DNA from: Leucaena leucocephala
Lineage: Eukaryota; Streptophyta; Magnoliopsida; Fabales; Fabaceae
Direction: 5' to 3'
Length of the DNA: 64,000 nucleotides
NCBI GenBank assembly: GCA_037074615.1
Contig: CM073558.1
Span: 921,501 to 985,500, forward strand
The position numbers were made by a program, and so were the translations under genes. Under the pieces are notes generated by a model, which saw nothing but the letters and a program-made list of their open reading frames with translations, was not told the DNA's origin and ran no database searches. Below are positions 11,601 through 22,833 of the stretch, one piece after another; position 1 is the first letter of the stretch, and each line of letters begins with the position of its first letter.

Positions 11601-13589
11601 TCTTTCTCCTAAATTGATCCTGATGTAATTTCATGTTTTACGCAGTTGTTTTATGATCATTTGGTTTGATTTGCTTTTACAATATTGAAACTAAACCTTA
11701 CTATTCAATAATTTCTTAATCTTTCTTCCTCCTGTGTTCTTGCAACTGTTGCAGAGCTTTGGTGGCTTTTGTGGAGTCACATATTTGAGTTTTGCACCGC
11801 AGGGACTGAAACAAGTCCTTCTAACAGGAGGAACTCCTCAAATTGGAGATGGTTCTACTGCAGATTCTGTATACAGGGCATGCTATGCGCAAGTTATATT
11901 TCAAAATGACAAGTACTACAAAAGATATCCTCAGGATATCAAAATTGTTCAAGAGCTGGTTAATTATTTAGCTGAAAAAGGAGGGGCAAGTATCAGCCTC
12001 ATTGGATTTTCTTATTGTTGTTGAAGTGGAAATATATGCAAAGTTCTTTCAGTTGTTCATTACTTTTTTCTTTGTATAGGTGACGCTTCCATCTGGGGGC
12101 ATCTTAACCCCTAGAGGACACCAGACTCTTGGTCTCTCTGGCTTGGGATCTGGAGCTGGGTTTGAGCGCATGCATTATTTGTATGAAAATATTACCTTTT
12201 TAATCATCTTGAACTACCAAATTAATCTCTCCATTATGTTACAGGCTAACCTGTGTATTTTATAGGTTTGAAAGAGTGTGGGATCCCATGTTAGTTCCAG
12301 GAGCACCTAAGAGAATCAGCTACAACTTCTTAAGTTCTGTAAGTAATTAATCTCAAGTTTTTCATCTACGCAGTTTGAGAAGTGGTTGGATTTTGATACA
12401 AACCCCCTCTATGCCCTCCTGCACGAACCCATCTACTGTCAGGTGTATATCATAATCTTCTTTTGTTTGCTCATAATCTATGGTTTTCTTTGATCTGCGA
12501 TTCTCAATCTTTATTTCTCTGTAGGGTGCTGCTAATAGGTGGTCTGCTAACAGAATAAGGTCAGAGTATGAAAGCAAGTTTGATGCTATTAAATCTGCAA
12601 GAGAAGGTCACCCTGTACTTTTCACAGCAGAGGTAAGATAACTATTATTTTCTTTGCTATAATGAAGCATCTTTAATGCATACATCATGGTTAATTCAAT
12701 GCTATTCAGAATATGTTTCTTTGCAAACTTTGATTTTTCTTTGCAAGATTGGGTTTGACATTAATCATAAGATCACAGAGACACGCAAAGTTATGGCTTC
12801 AGGCCTGTACCCACACTTGGACTTCCGTAAATTCATTGATCTTTGACATAAATAATTCATGCCCTTCATGATTTGATATCTATCTAAGAGTGTTTTTGAC
12901 TCAATGGGCATGAATAGGTTGAATATGAACTATAATGCATGACATTTGTTTTCCTATTGAAAGACAATACTTTTCATTTTTCAGAGTTGATGTTATTAAA
13001 ATACTTAAATGAAATGCTTGTGTGTTTATCTCTTTAACTTCTTTTTACCGGAATCACGTGTTGACCATGCTTATTTTTATTTACAGATGATTTTCCCGTG
13101 GAATTTCGATGAGATTCATGCTTTGAAACCATTCAAAGATGTAGCTGATAAACTGGGGAGAAGAAGGATTGGCCTCGACTATATGACACTAAGGTGCTGA
13201 ATAACAAGGTATGCTGCTTTCACTCTAGCATTTCGTTTAGAAATTTAATAGTGTGATGGCATCTACAAACAAGTATTTACCTTTAAACAAACCCGTGAAA
13301 ATTGCGTGATTATTTTTTTAATTTATTGTCTGTGAAGGTCATTCTGTTAAATTTCTCTGTTGCTAAATGTATTTTTGGATGGATGCCGGGGCAGGTACCT
13401 GTTGCAGCGGCTGTATATTATGAAGACGTATATGTGAAGTTTAAGCTGGTCATGGAAACAGCTTGTCAAATACCAGGGATTAGGCTTTGGATAACTAATG
13501 AATTCATGCATTCAGGCCTGCGTGATGGAGGGAGCCAAGTTCTTGATCATTTACTGGCTATGTTAAATGGTAAAAAACCTCTGTTCTGA
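8669..13589 (+). pseudogene. Prolyl-aminopeptidase-like alpha/beta hydrolase (family S33), decayed gene
   Basis: Matches the plant proline-iminopeptidase-like family (Arabidopsis At3g61540 type) from start to stop. Recognisable exons: 8669-8999, 11112-11248, 11341-11515, 11755-11989, 12080-12180, 12266-12338, 12374-12442, 12525-12632, 13087-13208 and 13395-13589. Family motifs survive: YSVPELRLRDHRF, LQGGPGF (oxyanion side), GQSFGGF (nucleophile Ser), LPSGGILTP and NEFMHSGLRD (catalytic His). Several lesions rule out a normal product. Exon 3 has an in-frame TGA at 11413 with a one-base frame change just after it, and another TGA at 11468. Exon 9 has a one-base loss near 13155, so the frame hits TGA at 13198. 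The donor after exon 2 is GC, and the exon 4/5 junction is out of frame by one base. The gene is probably recently dead; a cluster of assembly errors is less likely. Confidence 0.88.
9690..10294 (-). mobile_element. Ty1/copia reverse-transcriptase relic in intron 1
   Basis: The minus strand carries the start of a Copia reverse-transcriptase region: AMQAEHNALLDNKTWTLV, RKKTKM, FTNPWFDYNETFSVVVKP and RTVLTIA. After a stop, pieces equivalent to the catalytic DANNAFLNG block and to QQPRGCEASDPSLVCKLQ follow (about 9690-9800). Several frameshifts break it, for example inside the block between PPNVP and RKKTKM. No LTRs, primer binding site or integrase were found, so this is a truncated old fragment. 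It sits antisense inside the first intron of the aminopeptidase-like pseudogene. Confidence 0.85.
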
Positions 13590-15045
13590 GTTCTGACCAT
13601 TATTTTAGCTCCTTCTTCCCCCTTTCTTTCTGGCCTTGAGATCTATGGTTTGTAGAAAGAGAAACACAATTCTGATGTTATGTTGTCGGGTTCATTTTAT
13701 CTCCCCTCCTCCTTATGAGTTGATCAGATCTTTTACCCCCCTTGAGATCACTTTTACTTTAATGTCAGGGATAAGTAATTTATTTAGACCATTTGGAGCT
13801 AATTCAAGTGATAAAAATGTGAGGAGTGAGTAGAGACTATAATTTGAGCCCTTTTTAATGTAGTGAAAAAGTACTCATCAACTTAAGATCTTTATGTCTA
13901 AGTTTGTTATGGAAGTTCTCAAGATCTTTGCAAGTTTAAAACAAAGCCAATTTGGAATTATTTGATTGTAATCATTAAATTAAATTTAACCTTTTAAGTG
14001 ATTTCTGAGAATTAATGTTTAAACTATTGACTAGGAAATACGATTTGAATTAAAAAAAACAAGTAGTAGATTTAAGATTGGAAAGAAAGGTCCCTTTAAG
14101 GCTAAGGGAAAAAGTTAACGTCATATTATTGCTCTTTGGTCATTTGGATTAATCGCATCTGCCCGTACAAAGTGGAAGATTTGCAATCTATCGGATAAGT
14201 TGGACGTGTATCACATATTATTATTATTATTATTATTATTTATTCCATTCCCACCATCGATCATCTTTTAACTAATTATTCACACGTATCAATCAAAAAT
14301 ATATAATAATATTAAATTTATCTTAAATTTTAAATAATTTTTAATATTATACACTAAACTCAAACATTATAAGGCATATATATAAATATTTAATACTAAT
14401 TAAAACTATAGAGGAAGTACATAACAAAGTTTGAGGGAGCTAACTTTTAAGAACCCCACTTGGTTAGATTCTCTCATAGTTCCTAAAAAAATCATGAAAA
14501 CATTTATCACAAGATTAAGATTTAAATTTATAAAGTGTGAATTAACTTTTTAACCATTCGACATTTTTCTTAAATATTTGTAGGACTCTTCATGTTGAGA
14601 AGCTCTCCTAAGTACATCCAGGATTCAAACCTAAAATCAGCTTACTGGCATGGCTTGTTGGTTCAAAAAAATAATTTCTTCATATATGTATATATCACAT
14701 GAAGTCAAATTGAATAAAGTTAATTCGATAATTTAATGTATAAACTGCAATAAAAATTGACTCGCTGACGTGTCTTCCCTATTTCTCCTAGATCCTCATC
14801 GTTATTGACTACTACCCCCCATCCATGGTATTCCTTCTGCTTCGTTGCTGATATCTTCTCTCTCCTGAGCGATTGATTACTTGCAGAATCCAAACGCCAA
14901 GGCAAAGCAAACCTCTTGCTACAAGAGCCATGAAATAAAAAATAGAACGACATGCGTGAAAATTTCCGGATTATCGGATTTCATACCCTTAAAAATTAGT
15001 AAATAGGAGTAATTATTATTGGATATCTCTTCCTTTCGCTGACAC
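13590..15045. other. Intergenic region
   Basis: No supported gene. Contains the 3' flank of the pseudogene, an (ATT)n microsatellite near 14218-14240 and AT-rich DNA. The last 200 bp or so before 15046 are likely the promoter and 5' leader of the lipid kinase gene, but no clear TATA box stands out. Confidence 0.5.
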
Positions 15046-18013
15046 ATGGCGTGTCATAGTTTTCAAAGTAGCTATTATAGGAATCAGATTGCGGCATTCG
15101 GAAGCGGGATGCCCATGGCTAAACCCTCGCTTTTCAGATCAGAGCTCCCGCCAATGACCCCGGATCTCTCTTCCGAACGCTTCCGTGGAGTTAGTTCCTC
15201 TTCTCCGTCTCGACAGCGCGACCTCGTGTTTGTCGTCAATCCTCGAGGTTAGTTTCTTTGTTTTTTTTTCCATCCCCACTTCAGTTTCTCTTTTTGGCCG
15301 CCGAGAAAATGTGGTGGGAAAAATACTCATTTTCCTTCTTAATGAGATATGAACTTGATGGCGGCCGTTATATTTGAATTTTTTATACTGGGACTTCGGT
15401 GCAGGTGCTAATGGTCGGACGGGTACAGAGTGGAAGCGGCTTCTTCCATATCTACGGTCTCGCTTTGGTAAAGAATGCAATGTGAGTTCCCTCATTGTTG
15501 GACAAGTCTGCAAATGCAGTGCCTTTCGTTTCTGTTTTAATTCATTAATTCGCGTTTTTTTGCATTTTGCTTTTGATAGATATGTGAATCCTTAACTTCA
15601 GGTCCTTGTCATGCTATTGACATAACGAGAGAGGTCAGTTTAAAGAATTAACGCTTGGAAGTCGAAATTAATTGGTTTTACCTGTATTGTCTCTGTTGAG
15701 TTCTTTTTGTTGTTGTTGACATATCATACTATACAGGCCATACGTGAGGGGGCTGATGCAGTTATTGCGGTCGGAGGTGATGGAACTCTTCATGAGGTGC
15801 TAACATTCTCTGCATGCATTCCTTTTTAACTTCCATTGACTGAGGATATAGATAGATGGATTGCTTGTCTTTGTCTTATCTGAGTTGGTCTGTTCTAAAA
15901 TCTTTTCGTTGGGTTGCAAACATTTAGTTGGTTTTCTGCATCACTGTCCCTGGAATTTCAACATTTTTGTTGTCTCGTTGAATTTGTTATGATAGAACAC
16001 TCCTCACTCACTATGAATTACGTTTAACAGGTTGTTAATGGTTTCTTCTGGGCTGGAAAACCTGTTGCCTGTCAAGTTAAAGAGCCTTCACATTCAACTG
16101 CTCTTGGTGTGAGTACTTGCCATTTTAATACGATATTCTCCTTGAAACGTATGCATATGGTCTTAGATTCAGTCATCTGTGATAGATCTTCTGATTCGAT
16201 TTCTCAGCAGAAGATATAACTTTGTTCTGCCTTTGTACAGCTCATTCCCCTGGGTACTGGTTCTGATTTCGCAAGAACATTTGGGTGGTTAGTTATAGTT
16301 TCTTTATCTTATTTGTTCTTTAATCTCTAATTTCTATGGTGTACATAACCTTGGGAGAATTGGTTGAAATGGATACTTCTGTTTCGTTTGCCAGGAAAAA
16401 TGATCCATACGAAGCCATAGAACGCATTTCTAAAGGTGTTGATCTTCAGTTACCTTGTTGGTCTCTTGTAGTCATGTTATGGTTCATGATTGGCAGAGCT
16501 TGCTGCAACACCTGTTATTATATTTGCTTTTGGTTTCTCTTTTAGAAATGCTAATATAGGCGTTCTTTAGGGGTGAGATCAAGGATAGATGTTGGTGTCA
16601 TCACTGGTGAAACTGGAGAAGATCACTACTTCATAAATGTTGCTGACATTCATTTGTAAGGATAACTTGGAAATTCTAGATTGAACCTCACGAGTCATGA
16701 TTCAGGTCATTATCTAAATACATGCCTTACAAAATTTTGCAGGAGTGCCAAGGCAGGTTTTTATGCTTCTAGGTACAAGAGATTTGGTAAACTATGCTAT
16801 GTCATTGGCGCATTGCAAGCCTTTATGGGGCATCATAACCAGGATTTCAGAATCAAAGTCAGTGTAACATATTAATTTGTGTTGCTATAAACGTCAAAGT
16901 AACTTGGGGAAAGATGTCCTCTGTATTCTTCTATTTGGGCTTCATACTAATTTACAAAAAATTCAATAAATTTTATGTGTGAAAATTGTTAGGTGAATGA
17001 AGGTGACTGGGAAAAATGTCCTCAAGTTACGGCTCTTTGCGTTGGAAATGCAAAATACTTTGGTGGTGGCATGAAAATTACACCAAATGCTGATCCACAT
17101 AGTGGAAATCTTGAGGTGGAATGCCTTTTCCTAATTCTCCTTGATGAATATTAGCATCTATTTTTGAAAATCTGCTGGCTAAAAGGGCTCCTTTATCCTG
17201 CGCTTTTCCTCTTTTCTTTTAATAACTTGAAGTTGATAGATTTTTTGGTTTCCAAATTCTGCAGGCTGTTATTCTTCAAAACTTCAAGTGGTATGATTTC
17301 ATCCTCAAATTACATAAGCTGTACAATGGTACACATTTGTCTGTGAAAAATGTATCTTCGAGAAGGTAACATCTTCTCCAGAGAACGCATCGTACAATTC
17401 TTCAATCTTCAAGACCTCATTAGTTTGTGGATGGCCGCTCATTATATGAACTTCTTGAAACTGTCTTTCAAATCAATAATGATTTATCATGACAAAAGGG
17501 CTCTTGCTTGTGAAGTTAACTGGTTTAAAAAAAAATATTCTACCCTCCTAGTTGATCACCATAACTTGGTCTTTCATAAATTATGACTTTATTATGACAA
17601 TTATGTTGACACCTTAATCCACAAATTTGGATGAACAGACTGTTTTGCATGTTAGGGTGATAAAATATGCTTCTTAACTTTGGAGTATCAGCTGGCATTT
17701 ATTATGATTTATGTTTGATTTTCATGATAATTAGAGAATATGCTAGGTTTTCCAGCTAAATTAAAGAACCGTTTTCTTCATCTTATTCTTTCAATTTTGT
17801 TTAATTGTTTATCTTCGGATTTAATACATTGTCAAGCTCATGCTTTGTGATGATACTCAGTCATAATGATCTTTGTGTTGCAGGGTACACTCTATTGAGG
17901 TAGAGGACATTTCAGGGAAGGGTGGGGTATATATTCAATCTGATGGGGAACATCTGGGGTTCCTTCCAAGAAAAATTTGTCTTCTTCCAGCTGTTATTGA
18001 GATGATATCCTGA
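15046..18013 (+). CDS. LCBK2: Sphingoid long-chain base kinase 2-like lipid kinase (DAGK catalytic domain)
   Basis: Member of the diacylglycerol/sphingosine kinase catalytic family, closest in memory to Arabidopsis LCBK2 (At2g46090), predicted to phosphorylate sphingoid bases and assigned to mitochondria. Twelve exons: 15046-15247, 15405-15481, 15580-15633, 15737-15796, 16031-16108, 16241-16287, 16395-16435, 16571-16655, 16743-16857, 16993-17115, 17265-17365 and 17884-18013. They sum to 1113 nt (370 aa plus stop), and every junction keeps frame. Motifs: VFVVNPRGANGRTG (near residue 65), the nucleotide-binding GGDGT (124-128) followed by LHEVVNGF, LGTGSDFARTFG (161-172), VTALCVGNAKYFGGGMK, and C-terminal QSDGEHLGFLPRK. 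The N-terminus is Ser/Arg-rich and lacks acidic runs, consistent with an organelle presequence. The gene appears intact. Confidence 0.95.
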
Positions 18014-19146
18014 ATCAAAGAAAAAGAAGAGAACTGCAGAATTTCACAGTAATCAGAATTTCTCAAAAAGAGAATGAAGCGGTAGAAGGTAATGAGTTCT
18101 CCTCTGCCGTCTTCTCTGTTGGCCGAACTGGCAACAAGCAATATCCAGAAATATAATAGGCAACTTTGAGAGGAGCACTCTCAGAATATGAAAATCTTTT
18201 CATGATGAGATAGAGCTACTGTGATCTGCCAGTCAAAGACCGTTTGTAGTCCTTAAAGCTGACTATTTACAATATTTTAGGAAGGGAATACGTTTTTGCA
18301 AATGGCACAGCTTGGGGGTTAGTTGTTATTTTGGTCACAAGTGTCTTGGCATGTAGTTTATTTGTTAGTTTTCACTTTCAGAACCGTTTGTCTTGTTTAT
18401 TTAGGAAAGGAATTCATAATTGTTTTTGCATAAAGAGATGACTTACAGAGGTCGCAGAAGGAGAGAATGTAATTTTGAAGTTTGAACATCTGTGGATACT
18501 TTTGACAGTAACTTTTCTTTACATATATAGTTTTTATGCCTTTTAATTTGGTCATTATTTTTAAATTTTGTTAATATAAATGATGCATTATATACAAAAT
18601 GCTCTTCTATGCCATACCTTTCCGTTAGAAAACTTAATAATATGTTTTAAATTTAATTATAAGTTAGAACGATTCCCATATATTTTCATGGAGCTTCTCT
18701 TTACATTTAAAATATCTTATATTGATATTGGTTATCATTTATAAATTATATCATTATCATTATATGAATCACTATATTAGTCCTGAAGAAATTTTTTAAG
18801 TTATTATCTCTCTCATATATCCCATAAATAATTTTTAATTTTTGATAACTTTATTAGTACAATTTTACTTTACGAGCTCAAGGCTAACTATAGAAGAACT
18901 TGAATAAATCCTGAATTATAATTTCATGAAAATTATGTGGCTCTGGTGTAGATCAGTCTTAATTCACAACATTAAGATACTGGAAATTGACCAAATTGGA
19001 AAATTTGAAAGATGTTGTCTCCTACTTTTCATCCAGAAAAATTATTATTCCCTCTTGTTTTCTATGGCTATAAATTATTTAGGAATGAAAAAGGTCAGAT
19101 TTTTAAACAAACCGCGCGAGAAACAGTTGTCTCATGAACTTCCCTC
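18014..19146. other. 3' flank of LCBK2-like gene and promoter of DUF2358 gene
   Basis: No gene supported. The first part is probably 3' UTR. A TATAAAT motif at 19069-19075, 72 bp before the next start codon, is a plausible core promoter or leader element of the DUF2358 gene. Confidence 0.5.
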
Positions 19147-21056
19147 ATGGCAGCTATTGCCTCCGTAGCTTCCAGTTGTTCCCACCTCAATTCCCTTCAT
19201 ACTTCTATCTTTCCATTGAAGTTCCCCCGCAAAACCTATAGATTGCGATGCAATCGAGGAAACCCAACAACGAATTCCTCGACAAAACAAGACACTGAAC
19301 CCCAAAATGCACTTCTCAAGATAGCATGGTATAGTTCCGAAGCTCTGGGTATCGCTGCTTCTGTTTTCCGTCCCCGTTCAATTGAGAAAGCTCCTGAGAG
19401 AACTCTTGATCTTTCCGGAGATGGTTCAGGTGCAGTTGATCGTGATGCGATTGTGGCAACCATCAAAGAGGACTTTGAAAAGTCCTACTTCGTCACAGGT
19501 TTTGCCCTAACACGGTTTGTTCGAGTTTATTCCTAATTCCTAATTCGAGTAAAACCCTGTTCTTGAAAGATGTCGATTCTATGAATTGGCTCCTTGAGAT
19601 ATTTGGCATCCTTCATACTTACATGCATGCATAAAGATATTTGACATAATTTTAGTGAAGAGTAGTTAAGTGATAATCTACTACAATCTTTTAAAACAAG
19701 TTCTGGTTGAACTAAAGAATTCAGAAATTCTCTTAAGACTTGGTAGAAGTTGAAATTGTGTTACATATGGTTGAAGTGCCCTTCCAATGATATAGCATAA
19801 AGCTCAAACATAGCTGCCTCAAGTGCTTGCTCGCATAAACTCGAGCATATTTGAATATTTTCTGGTCAGCGATTTTATATACTTCTGATTGGTATTTTAC
19901 TTGGGTAACCTTGTTTTGTTCACCATCAGGAAACCTCACTTTGAATGCTTATGAAGAGGATTGTGAATTTGCTGATCCAGCAGGCTCCTTCAAAGGGCTT
20001 CAGCGTTTCAAAAGGAACTGCACTAATTTTGGATCACTTCTTGTGAAGTCCAACATGAAGCTTATGAAGTGGGAAGACTTTGAGGTGAGATCAACCTCTT
20101 ACACTTCCCTACTGCTTTAACAATCTTTGGTTTTGCAAGTGACCCGTTTAGTCAATGGGCATATTATGGATTTACATGTCTGGTTTATTTACAGGATAAG
20201 GGAATTGGCCACTGGCGATTCAGCTGTATTTTATCGTTTCCATGGAAACCCATTCTTTCTGGTATGCCTGTCTTGCATTCCAGCGACTGAACCAAACCAT
20301 TGAAGGCCAAAAGGCTGTTAACTTGCCGGTTTAATCTTGCCATAGAATATTTTATATTGATCACCGTGTTTTACTTGAACTTCCTATTCTCTTGAGTAAA
20401 TTGCATTTCAGCTTCTGAGTTTTACAAAATTTCCAGGCAGTCCCTATACCATGTATGCATTTTTCCATCTAGAAACACCTAGTAGCCTAATTCAATGGTC
20501 TCTCTGTTTTTTTTTCCTTTTTCTGTTGTTTAATTATAATGAACTTATGCATCATTTTTAACGGAATTAATATCGATATAAAATATAAAATCTATAGAAA
20601 ATCACTCTATAAGATATGAATAAGGTGGTACATCTAAGAATCCATACAATGCATGAGAAAACTTGCCTACTTAATTAGCTGTCTCAACCAAACGTGCTTA
20701 TGTCACAGTGATTAGGAAGAAAGAGTCTAACTATATGATATGCCATGTAATTTGATCATGTTGGTTTAAACTGCAGCAACGGGATATACAGAATACTATT
20801 TTGATGCACAATCTGGAAGAGTTTGCAGGTAGGTGAAATGTTTAATTAATGTCAAGCCTGACACAAGCACTTTTCTTTCTAGTTTTGACCCATATGATTA
20901 TTTTTGCATTCACATGTCTCCAAATTCTTCAGGCATGTGGAGTACTGGAATGTTCCAAAAATGGCTTTATTTAAGCAAATTCTAAAGCCTAGCAGGGGAT
21001 TTGGCATAAGAGATCAGGTGAATAGGTGGTTGAAAGATATACAGGTGAAGCTCTAG
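19147..21056 (+). CDS. Plastid-targeted DUF2358 (NTF2-like fold) protein
   Basis: Uncharacterised plant and cyanobacterial family (Arabidopsis At1g16320/At1g79510 type). Five exons: 19147-19498, 19930-20084, 20195-20261, 20777-20828 and 20933-21056, total 750 nt (249 aa plus stop), all in frame. The first 50 or so residues are rich in Ser, Thr, Arg and Lys and low in acidic residues (MAAIASVASSCSHLNSLH...), fitting a chloroplast transit peptide. The DUF2358 core starts near DAIVATIKEDFEKSYFVTG and runs through YEEDCEFADP, GLQRFKRNC, WRFSCILSFPWKP and EYYFDAQSGRVCRHVEYW, the usual conserved blocks. It ends with WLKDIQVKL. Molecular function is unknown; the fold suggests a small-molecule or protein binding pocket. 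A broken minus-strand relative lies at 50821-51262. Confidence 0.93.
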
Positions 21057-22833
21057 ATAAGCAAAGGCTTTTTATCTGTGCATCAAAGATCCTGCAGAAT
21101 TTTGTTATGTAACCTGATACGAATTTGTTTCTGAACTGAAAAGCAATTTGGCTGATTTTTGGGCCTGCATTACCTGCGAAAAGAATAAACCTTGAAGCGG
21201 AGGAAGAAGCTGAGATTTAGTGCATAAATACTTGATATGACTCTTGATATGACACTCGGATGATCGTAGGAATTCACTGTAAGTAGTGTATAGTTTACAT
21301 TAACGGTGTCTTGTGACTTGATATTGTAAATTTGGAAGGTATTGTTTCTTTACATTCATCTTCCTTGCTTCATATCATATAAATATCACTCCTTCAAAAA
21401 GCCAACTGCAGCAACTTTCCTTGGGAACATTAGATATTAGATTAGTTACAGATAAATTATTTAATTATAATAAATATAATTTAATCTCCTTAACATATTT
21501 CTATATAATATTAGATTGATAAGTTAAATAAATTAGTTTTAAAAAATAATAAATATAATAGATAAAATGAATAAAGATCTTATATTTATTTATAATTAAA
21601 AGTAATTCTTTAACTAACTTATATATTTACGACTAAAGGAATAATTTCTTATACTAGGGATATAAGATGAATTATTATTTATAACTTAAAAATAATACAA
21701 GTTTTGTCCCAAAAGAATTGATGTAAGTTGTTAAGGAAATTTCTTTATGAAAGAAAATCTAAACTTGTCCTCTTTATCAAAATCTATACAGGTCATAATA
21801 GATTTTTTATGAGAGAATCTCCGGGCAGAAACTGTTATATTTAAGGGGAAATACTTAGAAAATACATTTTTAACTCTAAAATTTTTAAAAAAGTATTATA
21901 ATATATAAAAGAATATATTGATCATAAGTATCAACATGTTACTTCAAAATTTGGGGGAAAATTGCCCTTGAATATATTTTAAAAAGTAAATATTTATAAT
22001 TAAATTGTTAAAGAGAATAATAAATATTTCTCCTATAATAGTTAAAATTATTATAAAAGTTAACAATTCTATTATATGAGTAGTAATTGACATAAGTACT
22101 TACTGTTAATTAAATTGTTAGAGAGAGTAGTAAATATATTTGTTAAGATTATTAAAATTATTATAAAAATTATCAATCATATTATACTAGTAATAATTGA
22201 CTTAATTATTTACTTCTAACTAATTGATAAAGAAAATAGGAAATATTTTTATTAAAGTAATTAAAATTATTATAAAAATTATCAATTTTATTATACTATA
22301 TGAGTAATAATTGATATAATTTTATCTTTTTTTAAAACATTTTTAGAAACCATTTTATCATTTCTCTCAAATGAGTACTTATGGCAATTTGTCCTTTATT
22401 CTCTATTTTGAAATTTTTGAAAAGGTATATTTTAGGGATTTCTACTCTATTTTATTTATAGTTTATTTAAATTTTAAATCTTTTCATTCTTTTTGCCAAA
22501 TAATCAAAAATCTTTCCCAGCTAACAAAAAGTAACCTCCTAGGTCCTCACTCCCTAACATGGATATGAAAAAAAAAATACAATACAGCAAACGAGAACCC
22601 TCGAACTTCTCGTTACTCTGGCTTCAGCCTTCAGGTAGAAAACGGGAGCTGCTCCTCAGCTTCTTCTTCTTCTTCCCCGTTCACTCTGCAACTCATTTTC
22701 GAATTCTGTAATAAGGAATCTATTCTCCTTCATTAAAAAAGAAAGTGTATAATCCCTCCCTTTCCGTGTGTGTATGTGTTCTTTTTTTTTTTGGCAATTT
22801 GATCGAACTTTTTCCGTGTTCATCAGATTAAGA
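21057..22833. other. Intergenic region with a tandem repeat array
   Basis: No gene supported. Holds AT-rich DNA and the 3 x 110 bp tandem array (21997-22326). The pyrimidine-rich stretch near 22655-22680 and what follows is probably the 5' leader of the mL46 gene. Confidence 0.55.
21997..22326. repeat. Tandem repeat, 3 copies of about 110 bp
   Basis: Three consecutive diverged copies begin at 21997, 22107 and 22217 with a constant 110-bp period. Each starts TAAT/TAACTAA..TTG and carries the block TTAAAATTATTATAAAA, then ATTATA and GTAATAATTGA (GTAGTAATTGA in copy 1). Copies 2 and 3 are most alike. It is very AT-rich with no coding potential. Confidence 0.85.
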
